A DNA stretch of 64,000 nt, taken from NCBI GenBank assembly GCA_013215825.1, contig JABSQN010000004.1, forward strand, positions 620,001 to 684,000, in the 5' to 3' direction. Shown one piece after another: positions 53,985 to 63,607 of the stretch; the first letter of the stretch is position 1, and every line of letters starts with the position of its first letter. Position numbers and translations under genes: made by a program. A model generated the notes under the pieces. That model made no database searches, had not been told where the DNA came from, and saw only the letters and a list, made by a program, of their open reading frames with translations. Origin of the DNA: Piscirickettsiaceae bacterium. GTDB lineage: Bacteria; Pseudomonadota; Gammaproteobacteria; Nitrosococcales; Methylophagaceae.

Positions 53985-55021
53985 TTTATTGCTGCCATTG
54001 ATTCTAGTGAGGGTGAAATAATAACACCTGCTTCGGTAACAATGGCATCTATCAATTTAGCAGGAGTCACATCAAAAGCAGGATTCAATGCCGCCACCCC
54101 TTCTGGCGCAATTTGCATACCATTAATCATGGTGACTTCTTGTTCTGGACGTTGTTCTATCGGGATCTCTGCACCGTCATGCGACTGCCAATCAATGGTT
54201 GATGTCGGTGCAACCACCATCATTTTTACACCATGATATTTGGCTAATATCGCCAACATATAGGTGCCAACTTTATTAGCCACATCACCATTAGCAGTAA
54301 TGCGATCAGCACCAACAATCACCCAATCAACCTTGCCCGTCGCCATTAATACCGCCGCTGCACCTTCTGTTTGTAAGGTAACGGGGATATTATTTTGCTG
54401 TAATTCCCATGCTGTTAACCTTGCACCTTGTAGCCAAGGCCGTGTTTCATCGGCATAAACATGATCTATTTTGCCATCAATATAGCCTTGTTGAATCACG
54501 CCTAAAGCGGTGCCAAAACCACCCGTCGCTAATGCTCCGGCATTGCAATGTGTTAGTACGATACTGTTGGCATTTAATAAATCAGCACCTAATTTACCCA
54601 TCACATGATTAGCCACAATATCTTCATCATGGATACACTGAGCCTCTTTCAATAAACGTGCTTCTGGCGATTCATTATCTGGCAAACCTTGATAAATCTC
54701 TGTCATACGATGAATTGCCCAATGCAAATTAATTGCTGTGGGTCGTGACTCTGCCAAATGCGCCAGCGGTGCTGTCATCGCCTGTTTCCAGTTGATTGCG
54801 GCAATATTCCAAGCTTGTCGCGCGGCTAGCACAACACCATAAGCCGCCGTAATGCCAATTGCTGGCGCTCCACGAACCACCATCTCAGTAATGGCATTAG
54901 CAACATCATCCGGATGCTCATAATCCAACCAATTTTGATGATGAGGAAGTTGTCGTTGGTCTAATAAAGCGAGTTTATTATCACGCCATGCCATCGGCTG
55001 AATTGATTGTTGTTTTTGCAA
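53981..55021 (-). CDS. mtnA: S-methyl-5-thioribose-1-phosphate isomerase MtnA
   Basis: MtnA isomerises methylthioribose 1-phosphate to the ribulose form in methionine salvage. The 346-residue product has RGAPAIGITAAYGVVLAA, the catalytic cysteine in LTHCNAGALATGGFGTALG and the acid GADRITANGDVANKVGT. In Pseudomonas mtnA stands next to the mtaD-ubiG-mupP genes, as here, although in this window it is divergent from mtaD. Confidence 0.94.
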   Translation of the reverse strand: MQKQQSIQPMAWRDNKLALLDQRQLPHHQNWLDYEHPDDVANAITEMVVRGAPAIGITAAYGVVLAARQAWNIAAINWKQAMTAPLAHLAESRPTAINLHWAIHRMTEIYQGLPDNESPEARLLKEAQCIHDEDIVANHVMGKLGADLLNANSIVLTHCNAGALATGGFGTALGVIQQGYIDGKIDHVYADETRPWLQGARLTAWELQQNNIPVTLQTEGAAAVLMATGKVDWVIVGADRITANGDVANKVGTYMLAILAKYHGVKMMVVAPTSTIDWQSHDGAEIPIEQRPEQEVTMINGMQIAPEGVAALNPAFDVTPAKLIDAIVTEAGVIISPSLESMAAIK

Positions 55022-55084
55022 TATTATCTCCTGTTAATGCAACTAGATATCTTAGTTAAATCACGCTGTTCTTGCAAAAATGGT

Positions 55085-55166
55085 CGTCATTCCCGCGAAC
55101 GTGGCAATCCAACGGTAGTGAATGCATACTAAAGCCTATAAATTTCCGTATTCGCGAGGATATCAC
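55085..55166. repeat. Long inverted repeat (CGTCATTC type), copy 2, degenerate
   Basis: The left arm CGTCATTCCCGCGAACGTGG (55085-55104) is intact; the right arm CCGTATTCGCGAGGATATCAC (read in two parts, 55146-55166) has several changes from the expected complement. It lies in the mtnA/mtaD divergent promoter region, about 45 bases from the mtaD start. Confidence 0.7.
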
Positions 55167-55210
55167 ACAAGAAAAGCTACATTTCGAAACGGTTTGGGTA
55201 TAATCAAACC

Positions 55211-56533
55211 ATGAAAAATATTGATCTTATTATACACGCCCGTTGGGTTGTCCCTATTGATGCTAAACAGTCTGTTTTAGAACATCATTCTGTTGTGATT
55301 CATAAAGGTCATATTGTTGCAGTAATCCCTCAAGACAAGGCGAAACAACGTTATTCTGCCACGACTGAGCAAAATTTTGCTGAGCACTGCATTATGCCTG
55401 GATTAATCAATAATCATACTCACAGTCCGATGTCGTTACTACGTGGGCTGGCTGATGATTTACCCTTAATGACATGGCTTAATGATCACATCTGGCCAGC
55501 TGAAAAAAAATGGGTCAGTGATGCCTTTGTTGAAGCAGGATCGGAACTCGCCATTGCTGAAATGATTCGCGGCGGCACCACCTGTTTCAATGATATGTAC
55601 TTCTTCCCTGATGCCACGGCTCGTGTGGTTGATCAAAGCGGTATCCGTGCCAACCTAGGTATGATTGTGCTTGAATTCCCTTCTGCTTGGGCAGCAAATG
55701 TTGATGAATATCTACACAAGGGTGAGCAATTGCATGATCATTATCGTCATCACCCTCGAATTACCACTGCCTATGCCCCCCACGCTCCCTACACTATTTC
55801 TGATAGCGCTTTAGAATCTATTATCATGAATGCAGAAGAATTAGATGTTCCGATTCATATGCATATTCATGAAACGGCAGATGAAATAGCGGACAGTATT
55901 AAACAATATGGCATACGACCTTTAGAACGCTTAAAAAACCTAGGCCTATTATCACCACGGTTAATTGCTGTCCATATGACCCAATTAACGGAACAAGAAA
56001 TTAAATGGTGTGGTGAAGCAAATATTCATATTGCTCATTGCCCTGAGTCTAATCTAAAACTAGCGAGTGGTTTTTGTCCTATTGCTCAATTAAAAGAAGT
56101 CGGCGTTAACATCACTATTGGTACTGATGGTGCGGCCTCCAATAATGATTTAGATATGTTTGCTGAAATGCGCCAAGCAGCAATACTTGCTAAAGCCGTT
56201 GCTCAAGATGCCAGTGCAATCCCAGCCCATACTGCATTAGAAATGGCAACAATCAATGCCGCTAAGTCTTTGGGCATTGATAAAATCACCGGCTCATTAG
56301 CCAAAGGCAAAGCGGCAGATATCATTGCTGTTGATTTTAGTAACTTAGAATCTCAGCCTTGTTATGACGTAATTTCTCAACTCGTTTATGCAACAGGTCG
56401 GCATCAAGTAACCGATGTATGGGTTGAAGGTAAGCAATTATTAAAAGACCGAGAACTCACCACCTTACATAGCAGTAAAATTATTCAAACCACACACGAT
56501 TGGGCAGATAAAATAAGGCATGCAGACCAATGA
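55211..56533 (+). CDS. mtaD: 5-methylthioadenosine/S-adenosylhomocysteine deaminase
   Basis: The 440-residue amidohydrolase has the metal and active-site motifs [33 protein letters not shown] and [14 protein letters not shown]. Such enzymes (TRZ/ATZ family) deaminate methylthioadenosine, feeding the route that MtnA continues. ubiG follows with a 4-base overlap, the arrangement known from Pseudomonas. Confidence 0.9.
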   Translation: MKNIDLIIHARWVVPIDAKQSVLEHHSVVIHKGHIVAVIPQDKAKQRYSATTEQNFAEHCIMPGLINNHTHSPMSLLRGLADDLPLMTWLNDHIWPAEKKWVSDAFVEAGSELAIAEMIRGGTTCFNDMYFFPDATARVVDQSGIRANLGMIVLEFPSAWAANVDEYLHKGEQLHDHYRHHPRITTAYAPHAPYTISDSALESIIMNAEELDVPIHMHIHETADEIADSIKQYGIRPLERLKNLGLLSPRLIAVHMTQLTEQEIKWCGEANIHIAHCPESNLKLASGFCPIAQLKEVGVNITIGTDGAASNNDLDMFAEMRQAAILAKAVAQDASAIPAHTALEMATINAAKSLGIDKITGSLAKGKAADIIAVDFSNLESQPCYDVISQLVYATGRHQVTDVWVEGKQLLKDRELTTLHSSKIIQTTHDWADKIRHADQ

Positions 56534-57243
56534 GCAATACACAGGAAAATGTAGACCCCGCTGAAGTAGCTAAATTTGAAGCATTAGCCAATGGTTGGTG
56601 GGATCTTGAAGGTGAATCCAAGCCGTTGCATGAAATAAATCCACTACGACTAGGATTTATTCAACAACACACCAAACTAAAAGACAAACAAATCATTGAT
56701 GTTGGCTGTGGTGGTGGCATATTATCCGAAGCCTTGGTAAAAGAAGGGGCGAATGTAACGGGTATTGATATGGGTAAACTACCGCTTGACGTTGCCAAAT
56801 TACACGCCTTAGAAGCGGAACTCACCATTGATTATCAACAATCTACGGCCGAACAAAAAGCCGAGCAATCTGCTGAGCAATATGATGCTGTCACCTGCAT
56901 GGAAATGTTAGAACATGTGCCTGATCCCGTCTCAGTAATAAAAGCCTGCGCCCAATTAGTTAAACCCGGTGGCGATGTCTTTTTATCGACGCTTAATCGT
57001 CACCCAAAGGCCTACTTATTTGCTGTTGTTGGTGCCGAATATATTATGAATATGCTGCCTAAAGGCACTCATGATTATAAGAAATTTATCCGACCTTCCG
57101 AGATGGCATCATGGTGTCGTCAAGCCGGTTTAAATGTTAAAAACATGACGGGGTTAAGCTATAACCCTTTCAGTAAAACCTACTCACTAAGTGACGATGT
57201 AAGTGTTAACTACCTCGTTCATTGCCAGAAAGTAACGGATTAA
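56530..57243 (+). CDS. ubiG: Ubiquinone biosynthesis O-methyltransferase UbiG
   Basis: UbiG carries out both O-methylations of ubiquinone synthesis. The 237-residue protein has [20 protein letters not shown], the SAM motif [13 protein letters not shown] near residues 57-69, and the C-terminal half typical of UbiG ([18 protein letters not shown]). It overlaps mtaD by 4 bases, and its TAA overlaps the next start (TAATG). Confidence 0.95.
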   Translation: MSNTQENVDPAEVAKFEALANGWWDLEGESKPLHEINPLRLGFIQQHTKLKDKQIIDVGCGGGILSEALVKEGANVTGIDMGKLPLDVAKLHALEAELTIDYQQSTAEQKAEQSAEQYDAVTCMEMLEHVPDPVSVIKACAQLVKPGGDVFLSTLNRHPKAYLFAVVGAEYIMNMLPKGTHDYKKFIRPSEMASWCRQAGLNVKNMTGLSYNPFSKTYSLSDDVSVNYLVHCQKVTD

Positions 57244-57896
57244 TGCAGCCAATCTCTGCCATACTTTTTGATCTGGATGGTACATTAGTCGATACGGCAC
57301 CCGATCTTGCTTTTGCCCTCAACACCCTGCTTGAACAAGAGGGTCTTGTCGCACTTTCTTATAATGCGATTCGCCCAGTTGCTAGTCACGGTAGTCCTGC
57401 CTTATTAAAATTAGGCTTCGACATTTCAACAGAAGATCAAGATTATCCTGCTTTACAACAACGTTTTATTCAACACTACCAAGATAATATTGTCCGTAAA
57501 TCAGCCTTATTTGATGGCATGGAAACCATACTATCTACACTGGAAGAAAGAAATATTCCGTGGGGAATAATCACCAATAAGCCTGCTTTTTTAACCGAGC
57601 CGTTATTAGAAAAGCTCAACTTAAATCAACGAACAAACTGCATTGTCAGTGCCGATACCACAGCACATAGCAAACCACATCCGGCGCCTATGTTGCATGC
57701 CTGTAAGCTCATCAATAAAAAACCAGAACAATGCCTTTATATTGGTGATGCAGCCCGAGATATTGAAGCAGGAAAAAATGTAAATATGCAAACCGTTGCT
57801 GCCCGCTATGGCTATTTGGGTGAACATGATCATATTGAAGACTGGCAAGCCGATGCCATCATTGACCACCCGAGCGAGATATTACAGTGGATTTAA
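57243..57896 (+). CDS. HAD phosphatase, MupP/Gph type
   Basis: The 217-residue HAD hydrolase has the nucleophile motif FDLDGTLVDTAPD, motif II ITNKPAF, and the motif III/IV region SKPHPAPM and YIGDAARDIEAG. Neighbouring ubiG and mtaD are the genes flanking mupP in Pseudomonas, where MupP removes the 6-phosphate of MurNAc in cell-wall recycling. Phosphoglycolate phosphatase (Gph) is the other possible function; the two are hard to separate by eye. The start is the ATG in TAATG. Confidence 0.85.
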   Translation: MQPISAILFDLDGTLVDTAPDLAFALNTLLEQEGLVALSYNAIRPVASHGSPALLKLGFDISTEDQDYPALQQRFIQHYQDNIVRKSALFDGMETILSTLEERNIPWGIITNKPAFLTEPLLEKLNLNQRTNCIVSADTTAHSKPHPAPMLHACKLINKKPEQCLYIGDAARDIEAGKNVNMQTVAARYGYLGEHDHIEDWQADAIIDHPSEILQWI

Positions 57897-59155
57897 GCCC
57901 CTTCATCATTATCCTACTGTTAATTTGTGGCGGCTTAGTCGGTGCAATCGCAACTTACTTTAACCGTGAGAAAAAGATCCGCGAGCTAAGTCTTGCCCAT
58001 TCTGAGCTCTCCTTAAAATTAGAACTCGAACAAAAAAATCGTGACCAATTAAACGGCACCATCAAACAAACACAAGAACAGCTCGCCAACACCTTCAACC
58101 AACTCTCTAATGAAGCTTTAACTCGTAATAATAATAGCTTCCTTAAATTGGCGGAAGAAAATCTAAAACGCTTTCAAAGTGAAGCAAAAGCAGAGTTAAG
58201 CAGTAAAGAAAAGTCGATAGAACAACTGGTCAAACCGATCAGTGACGCCTTAAAACAAACTACAAAACAAATTCATGATATCGAAAAAGATCGCAAAGAA
58301 GCCTACGGTAGCTTGCGAACAACCATTGATACCATGAACAAAAATCAACAAAACCTGCAACAAGAAACCCAAAATCTAGTACAAGCCTTACGCCGGCCAG
58401 AAGTTCGTGGACAATGGGGCGAAATGACCCTAAAACGTCTTGCCGAGCTTAGTGGCATGGTGGCACATTGTGATTTTTTTGAACAAACACATACTAAAAC
58501 AGACACCGGTGCCATTCGCCCGGATATGATTGTACGTCTACCTGAAAATAGAACCATCATCGTCGATGCTAAAACCCCGCTTGATGCCTATTTATCAGCC
58601 ATTCAAGCAAAAGATGATGCAACGCGCCAGTCAGAACTCAAACGTCATGCTCAAATTATCCGTAGCCGCGTACGCGAACTCGCCGCCAAAAACTACTGGG
58701 CTGAATACAGTGATTCGCCTGAATTTGTTGTACTGTTTATTCCCGGTGATCAATTTCTATCCGCCGCTTTAGAAATAGATAGCACCTTGCTAGAAGACAG
58801 CATGAGCCAAAATATTATCTTAGCCACGCCAACCAACTTTATCGCTCTATTACGCGCCGTCTCCTATGGTTGGAAACAACAAGTCTTAGCAGAAAATGCC
58901 ATGGAAATTCGTGAACTCGGCGAAACCTTATACAAGCGTTTGGCAACCTTTACTGGCCACCTCGACAAACTTGGCAAAAGCCTCAACAGCAGTGTTGATC
59001 ACTTTAATAAATCCGTCGGCTCGCTCGAACGCCAAGTCATGCCAAGCGGGCGTAAATTCTTAGAAATGGGCTTACGTGCAAAAAGCGAAATAGTCGAGCT
59101 ACAACCCATAGAAAAACAAATTAGAGAAGTACAGGATCAACGTGAAGACAAATGA
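57887..59155 (+). CDS. rmuC: RmuC-family DNA recombination protein
   Basis: The 422-residue protein has one N-terminal membrane segment (about 5-24), a long coiled coil (about 30-170, rich in Gln/Lys/Glu) and the RmuC nuclease-fold domain with RGQWGEMTLKRLAELSGM, VDAKTPLDAYLSA and FIPGDQFLSAAL. RmuC limits inversions between short inverted repeats in E. coli. The GTG start overlaps the previous gene by 10 bases. Confidence 0.92.
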   Translation: MDLSPFIIILLLICGGLVGAIATYFNREKKIRELSLAHSELSLKLELEQKNRDQLNGTIKQTQEQLANTFNQLSNEALTRNNNSFLKLAEENLKRFQSEAKAELSSKEKSIEQLVKPISDALKQTTKQIHDIEKDRKEAYGSLRTTIDTMNKNQQNLQQETQNLVQALRRPEVRGQWGEMTLKRLAELSGMVAHCDFFEQTHTKTDTGAIRPDMIVRLPENRTIIVDAKTPLDAYLSAIQAKDDATRQSELKRHAQIIRSRVRELAAKNYWAEYSDSPEFVVLFIPGDQFLSAALEIDSTLLEDSMSQNIILATPTNFIALLRAVSYGWKQQVLAENAMEIRELGETLYKRLATFTGHLDKLGKSLNSSVDHFNKSVGSLERQVMPSGRKFLEMGLRAKSEIVELQPIEKQIREVQDQREDK

Positions 59156-60053
59156 AACACAGTTAAAGCAAGCCTATGACCACTGCCAACAATTAGCAAA
59201 AAGTCATTATGAAAACTTCCCCGTTGCCTCAATATTACTTCCTAAACACTTGCGGCAACCGATCAGCGTTATTTATGCCTTTGCCAGAACTGCCGATGAC
59301 TTTGCTGATGAAGGTGATGCCACACAACCACAGCGCCTACAGCAACTAGACTCCTACAGTCAGGCATTGCAACAGATACACAATCACAACTATCAAGGGC
59401 AAGATCCCATCTTTATCGCCCTTGCAGACGTAATTCAACAACACCAACTCCCGATCAGTCTATTTGACGATCTACTCTCCGCTTTCAAACAAGATGTAGT
59501 GAAAAGTCGCTACGCTAATTTTGCAGAAGTGCTCGACTACTGTACTCGCTCTGCCAATCCGGTAGGACGTTTATTACTGCACTTAGTCGGTCAAACTAAT
59601 AATGAACAATTAAAACAGTCAGATAATGTCTGCACCGCCCTGCAACTCATCAACTTCTACCAAGATATCGTACAAGACTACATCGAATCAGATCGTATCT
59701 ATATCCCACAAGATGAACTTGCTGGTGCTGGATTAAAAGAAGAAGATTTGGTTAATCCTGATAGTCAGAAGATCGCTCCGCTTATTCGTAGTTTGTATCA
59801 ACGTACTGAAACCATTATGGCTGAAGGTTGTGAATTGGGTGTACATTTGGATGGTCGGATGGGTTGGGAAGTTCGGGGGATGACTTTGGGTGGGATATTT
59901 ACACTTAATAAGTTGATGGAGCAGGATAATAAACAGCTGTTGTCCAGGCCTCGGCTTGGTCGTTTGTTGTTTTTTAGGATCGTAGTTGTTAGTTTTTTTA
60001 AGGGGTGGTATTTTAGGGTAGTTAAATCATTGCTTGGTTGCAACAATAATTAA
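59142..60053 (+). CDS. hpnC: Squalene synthase HpnC-like
   Basis: The 303-residue prenyl-transferase fold protein has YAFARTADDFADEGD (first Asp-rich motif, about 47-61) and the second, INFYQDIVQDYIESDRIY, near 185-202. The opening HYENFPVASILLPKHLR is typical of HpnC, which acts with HpnD and HpnE to make squalene for hopanoids. Neither partner is in the window. The GTG start follows AGGA. The last 250-300 bases switch from C/A-rich to G/T-rich coding strand. Confidence 0.88.
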   Translation: MKTNETQLKQAYDHCQQLAKSHYENFPVASILLPKHLRQPISVIYAFARTADDFADEGDATQPQRLQQLDSYSQALQQIHNHNYQGQDPIFIALADVIQQHQLPISLFDDLLSAFKQDVVKSRYANFAEVLDYCTRSANPVGRLLLHLVGQTNNEQLKQSDNVCTALQLINFYQDIVQDYIESDRIYIPQDELAGAGLKEEDLVNPDSQKIAPLIRSLYQRTETIMAEGCELGVHLDGRMGWEVRGMTLGGIFTLNKLMEQDNKQLLSRPRLGRLLFFRIVVVSFFKGWYFRVVKSLLGCNNN

Positions 60054-60140
60054 AAACACACACTCAAATACCGCAATATTTGCAAACTATAAAGATGCAT
60101 ATAATTGAAGCAGCCCAGAAATTAACAAAAAAGAGACAAA

Positions 60141-60884
60141 CTAAACATTCCCCTTCCAATTAATTTGCCAAATCTTCCCTTGTTTTTCAGCTATAAATGG
60201 AAGTAAGGGGGATAATGTAATCCCTGTGCTAGACTCTGATAATACATGACCTGTTAGAGTAATTTTATTAGCTTTTATATGTATCAGAATATCAACAGCA
60301 TCACTAAACTTGTAATCAATTATCTTTAAATTAAATCCATCTTGTTCATTTCCCGTAGCGGATAACATAATATTCTCAAGATCAAATATTCCTAGTACTG
60401 TTGAGACTGATAATGACTCTGCTTTAGCTACTAATTTTATATTTTCAATTTGATCACTAAATTTTGCTAATTCAATATCAAATCCAACCTCACCAGAAAT
60501 TGAGTTTCCTTTTGGCAGATATGGAGTTAATTTATCCCCATTTAATATAAGTTTTACATCTGAAAAGACTATCTTACTAAAAAGATTGATTGAAACAACG
60601 CCACTCCCCACTAGCTTCGGATCATTTATATTCCAATTTAAAGATAACTTACTCAATAATATCCTTAAAGGCTGCCATGACCAAGATACATTTCTAACAG
60701 TACTTTCATCTATTTTCAATTGTTTAGCTTGCCCTGATAAGTATCGGCCACTAATGCCCTGCATACTGATATCAGAAGAATAGAAGCCCCATTGATAAGC
60801 TTTATGTGCTGGCATAGTCAAAAATAAGCTGCAAAAAAACACAACAAGAGTAAAGGTTATTATGATTAATCGCTGCTTTAACAT
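60141..60884 (-). CDS. gspN: Type II secretion system protein N
   Basis: GspN is an inner-membrane-anchored accessory protein of the type II secretion system. The 247-residue product has one N-terminal membrane segment (about 6-24) and a periplasmic strand-rich domain with GISGRYLSGQAKQLKI, typical of T2SN. It is the last gene of the gsp run, about 40 bases after gspM, and convergent with hpnC. Sequence conservation is low; order supports the call. Confidence 0.82.
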   Translation of the reverse strand: MLKQRLIIITFTLVVFFCSLFLTMPAHKAYQWGFYSSDISMQGISGRYLSGQAKQLKIDESTVRNVSWSWQPLRILLSKLSLNWNINDPKLVGSGVVSINLFSKIVFSDVKLILNGDKLTPYLPKGNSISGEVGFDIELAKFSDQIENIKLVAKAESLSVSTVLGIFDLENIMLSATGNEQDGFNLKIIDYKFSDAVDILIHIKANKITLTGHVLSESSTGITLSPLLPFIAEKQGKIWQINWKGNV

Positions 60885-60923
60885 GTCTTCGTTAGTATTC
60901 CTTTATTCGCTATTTATCTAGCA

Positions 60924-61412
60924 TTAGCTTGTAGTTAATGTAGCACGAACACTCACTCGTCCAGATTTACTTGTTTCACTAATAGCGATACTCTCAACTT
61001 GAACCCCATGCTTCTTTTGCATAGTCTCAAGCCACAGCAATAACGTTGAGAATTCAACCTGTTCTAACCAAACTTGTACATTATCGCTACCGGCTGTTTG
61101 GAAACGACTAATATCAATTTTAGCTCGTTTTGCTGTTGAATTTATTCGTTGAGAAATAGATTGAGCACCAATCATTTTAGGCAGAGGGTTTTGTTGCTGC
61201 AATTGCTTTGCCAATAATGTCTTGTCCTGCATCCATTGTAATAGCTCGACTTGCTTGTCCAGCGAATGAGTAGCATTCTCTCGCCCTTGATATAAAGGCC
61301 CAATAATCATCACTTGAAATAAAAGAAAAATTATAACTACAGCTAATGCAGCCACCATCTGTTTTTCTCTGATAACTAGCGTTTGCCACCATTGTTGTAC
61401 TGATGATTTCAT
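60924..61412 (-). CDS. gspM: Type II secretion system protein M
   Basis: The 162-residue protein has an N-terminal cytoplasmic stretch with WWQTLVIREKQMV, a membrane helix at about 18-37 and a periplasmic ferredoxin-like domain. GspM pairs with GspL in the inner-membrane platform. The start overlaps gspL by 4 bases (ATGA). Confidence 0.88.
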   Translation of the reverse strand: MKSSVQQWWQTLVIREKQMVAALAVVIIFLLFQVMIIGPLYQGRENATHSLDKQVELLQWMQDKTLLAKQLQQQNPLPKMIGAQSISQRINSTAKRAKIDISRFQTAGSDNVQVWLEQVEFSTLLLWLETMQKKHGVQVESIAISETSKSGRVSVRATLTTS

Positions 61413-62599
61413 CTCTGCCCCTTAATTGTCAATCTAGTCGTATAGGCACCTTTATTAGCTGAGACTGCCCCTAAATTGATGTTAAAGCCTAATTGTTCTA
61501 ACTTGTTTTTCACTCTTTCTAACTGGGCATAATCTGGTGCCTCAACATCAAGCCTCATTTCACCAAGGCGATGTTCAAAATTTATTTTTGTTAACTTCAC
61601 ATTTTTCGATTGGTTTATTATCGGGGAAACCTGTTGTAATAACATTAAAAAACCCATCCCACCTTGCTGTGATTGCAAGCGAGATAATTGTTGACTCATT
61701 TGAGCTTTAGGATTAACTATTCGTGTCACATCAGGAAATACTGAATTAAATGCAGATTTAATTTCAAGTTTATACTCTTTGACTTGCCCATTTAATTGCC
61801 ATGTTTCTATGCCTACTGTAGAAAGCTGTATTACTAAAGCACCTATAGCTAAGATAGCAACACTTCGCCATTGTAACCAATGCTTTTTAAAATCACTTTG
61901 CGGTGTAAATTCACCTTGTAAAAGATTCATAGCCATTACCGATTTATCGGGTAATTGTGACAATTTATCTGTTGGCTCACCTTGCCATTCAAAGGGTGAT
62001 GTTATAGCTAATGAATTACGCTGGCTATCAATAATATAAAGTGATAATGGCTGTAATGTATCTTTGAGCATCAATGGTAATAGTTGTACCATATTATCAG
62101 TATCAAAAACATATGCAATTTGTGGTGAAATTCGTAACTGACTTAAATCACCATTAACCTGCAAACTTGGTGCATCACCATTTATCGCTACTGAAAGACT
62201 ATCTGGCAACATTGCATGAGGGGTTAAGCCGGCCTCATTAAATAACCCTAAATATGTCTTAATTAACTCACGATCAATGATAGCAACATTAACGACACCA
62301 TCCTCTAATACGCCACCATGGATAAAGTGCAACTCTTCTATATCACTCGCTAAACTATCTTCTAATAAGCCAGGTAAAATACGTTGCAAATGACGTTGTT
62401 GTCCAGAAGGAACTGAAATGCTGTTCAACGTTATATTTTCAGCAGATAACCAAACAAATATTTGTTGCTTGTCTGCTATTTCAATAAGTTCATTCAGTGA
62501 TTCTACAACCCCTTTATCTTGTTGAACACCATTGCTAAATCGTGTCCAAGCTATTGACGTGTCCGGTATAGTAAAATCTATTAGTAGTGTATCTGTCAC
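61409..62599 (-). CDS. gspL: Type II secretion system protein L
   Basis: GspL links the GspE ATPase to the inner-membrane platform. The cytoplasmic actin-like domain includes LPGLLEDSLASDIEELHF and the single membrane helix is near residues 245-260. I choose the GTG at 62599, whose GTGA overlaps the gspK stop by 4 bases and gives a normal short N-terminus (396 residues). The frame is open to an ATG at 62623, which would add 8 residues. Confidence 0.88.
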   Translation of the reverse strand: MTDTLLIDFTIPDTSIAWTRFSNGVQQDKGVVESLNELIEIADKQQIFVWLSAENITLNSISVPSGQQRHLQRILPGLLEDSLASDIEELHFIHGGVLEDGVVNVAIIDRELIKTYLGLFNEAGLTPHAMLPDSLSVAINGDAPSLQVNGDLSQLRISPQIAYVFDTDNMVQLLPLMLKDTLQPLSLYIIDSQRNSLAITSPFEWQGEPTDKLSQLPDKSVMAMNLLQGEFTPQSDFKKHWLQWRSVAILAIGALVIQLSTVGIETWQLNGQVKEYKLEIKSAFNSVFPDVTRIVNPKAQMSQQLSRLQSQQGGMGFLMLLQQVSPIINQSKNVKLTKINFEHRLGEMRLDVEAPDYAQLERVKNKLEQLGFNINLGAVSANKGAYTTRLTIKGQR

Positions 62600-63606
62600 T
62601 GTATAGTCCCAAAACGTCGCCAAATAATTTGTACTTTTTCTTTATTTACTTGCTTAAATAAAGTCCTTAACTCTTTATGGCCACGACCAATTTGAGCCCT
62701 AGCATGAAGCATATAATAATCTGAATCTAGCTGTATCACTGACTTTACAGATGAGTCAATCTCAATCCCTGCTAAGGCATCTAACTGCCAAAAGCTGGAT
62801 AAATCATCATAACCTGATTGTACACGTTCAGCTAATACTGTTTCTGCAATACTAATCGACATTTTATCAATTAACATCGCTAATAATTCTGGTTTATCTT
62901 TATCTAAAGTATTCACATTTAATTTAAAATAACCATCCTCAGGTAGTGCACATACATAAGGTCGTAATTTTGTTAATACCTCATTGTTATAGCCCTGTAC
63001 CAATCTTAATTCACTTACATCAACAATCAAATTATTAGCTGCTCGATAGGCTGGTGATAATAGCTCGTACTCTAAATCTTCAGCACCTCCATAACTTGAT
63101 ATTTGCTCATCTGTATCTAACCAATCTATAAGGGTAGCAGCTAAACTATCAGGTAAATCAAGCAAAACTAATAAACGTTTATATGCTTGAAAAGCGATAC
63201 CATCCAAATTTGATTTATAGCTATTATCATCGGACTTTGAAATTAAACTATTTAAATTAAAACAACGGTTCTTATCCGTTATTGCACCGGTTAAATCGCC
63301 CCCTTCAACTGGAAAATACAATCCCTGAGTTGCCCACGCTTGGTTTAAGTCATCTCTATCTGGACTCTCTTTAATATTATTTTGCAAAATTGCAATAGCA
63401 AACTTCTCTGCTCCTAATACATAATAACGTGCTTGCTGGTGATCAAATAAATTAGCACTGCGACGGGTTTCACGTTGTAACTGACCTGTTAAATCAGTTG
63501 CAATAACAGAAACTAGAGCAACAACTAATAATACGATTACTAAGGCGACTCCTTTTTGCTTGTTTGAAAAATATTTAGTCAATATATAATTGGATGTATT
63601 ATTCAT
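62596..63606 (-). CDS. gspK: Type II secretion system minor pseudopilin GspK
   Basis: GspK caps the pseudopilus tip. The protein (336 residues from ATG 63606) has the prepilin segment KQKGVALVIVLLVVALVSVIA, then QARYYVLGAEKFAIAIL and a large alpha domain with DWLDTDEQISSYGGAEDLEY typical of GspK. An ATG at 63669 inside gspJ would add an unlikely leader. The start lies one base after the gspJ stop. Confidence 0.92.
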   Translation of the reverse strand: MNNTSNYILTKYFSNKQKGVALVIVLLVVALVSVIATDLTGQLQRETRRSANLFDHQQARYYVLGAEKFAIAILQNNIKESPDRDDLNQAWATQGLYFPVEGGDLTGAITDKNRCFNLNSLISKSDDNSYKSNLDGIAFQAYKRLLVLLDLPDSLAATLIDWLDTDEQISSYGGAEDLEYELLSPAYRAANNLIVDVSELRLVQGYNNEVLTKLRPYVCALPEDGYFKLNVNTLDKDKPELLAMLIDKMSISIAETVLAERVQSGYDDLSSFWQLDALAGIEIDSSVKSVIQLDSDYYMLHARAQIGRGHKELRTLFKQVNKEKVQIIWRRFGTIQ

Positions 63607-63607
63607 A

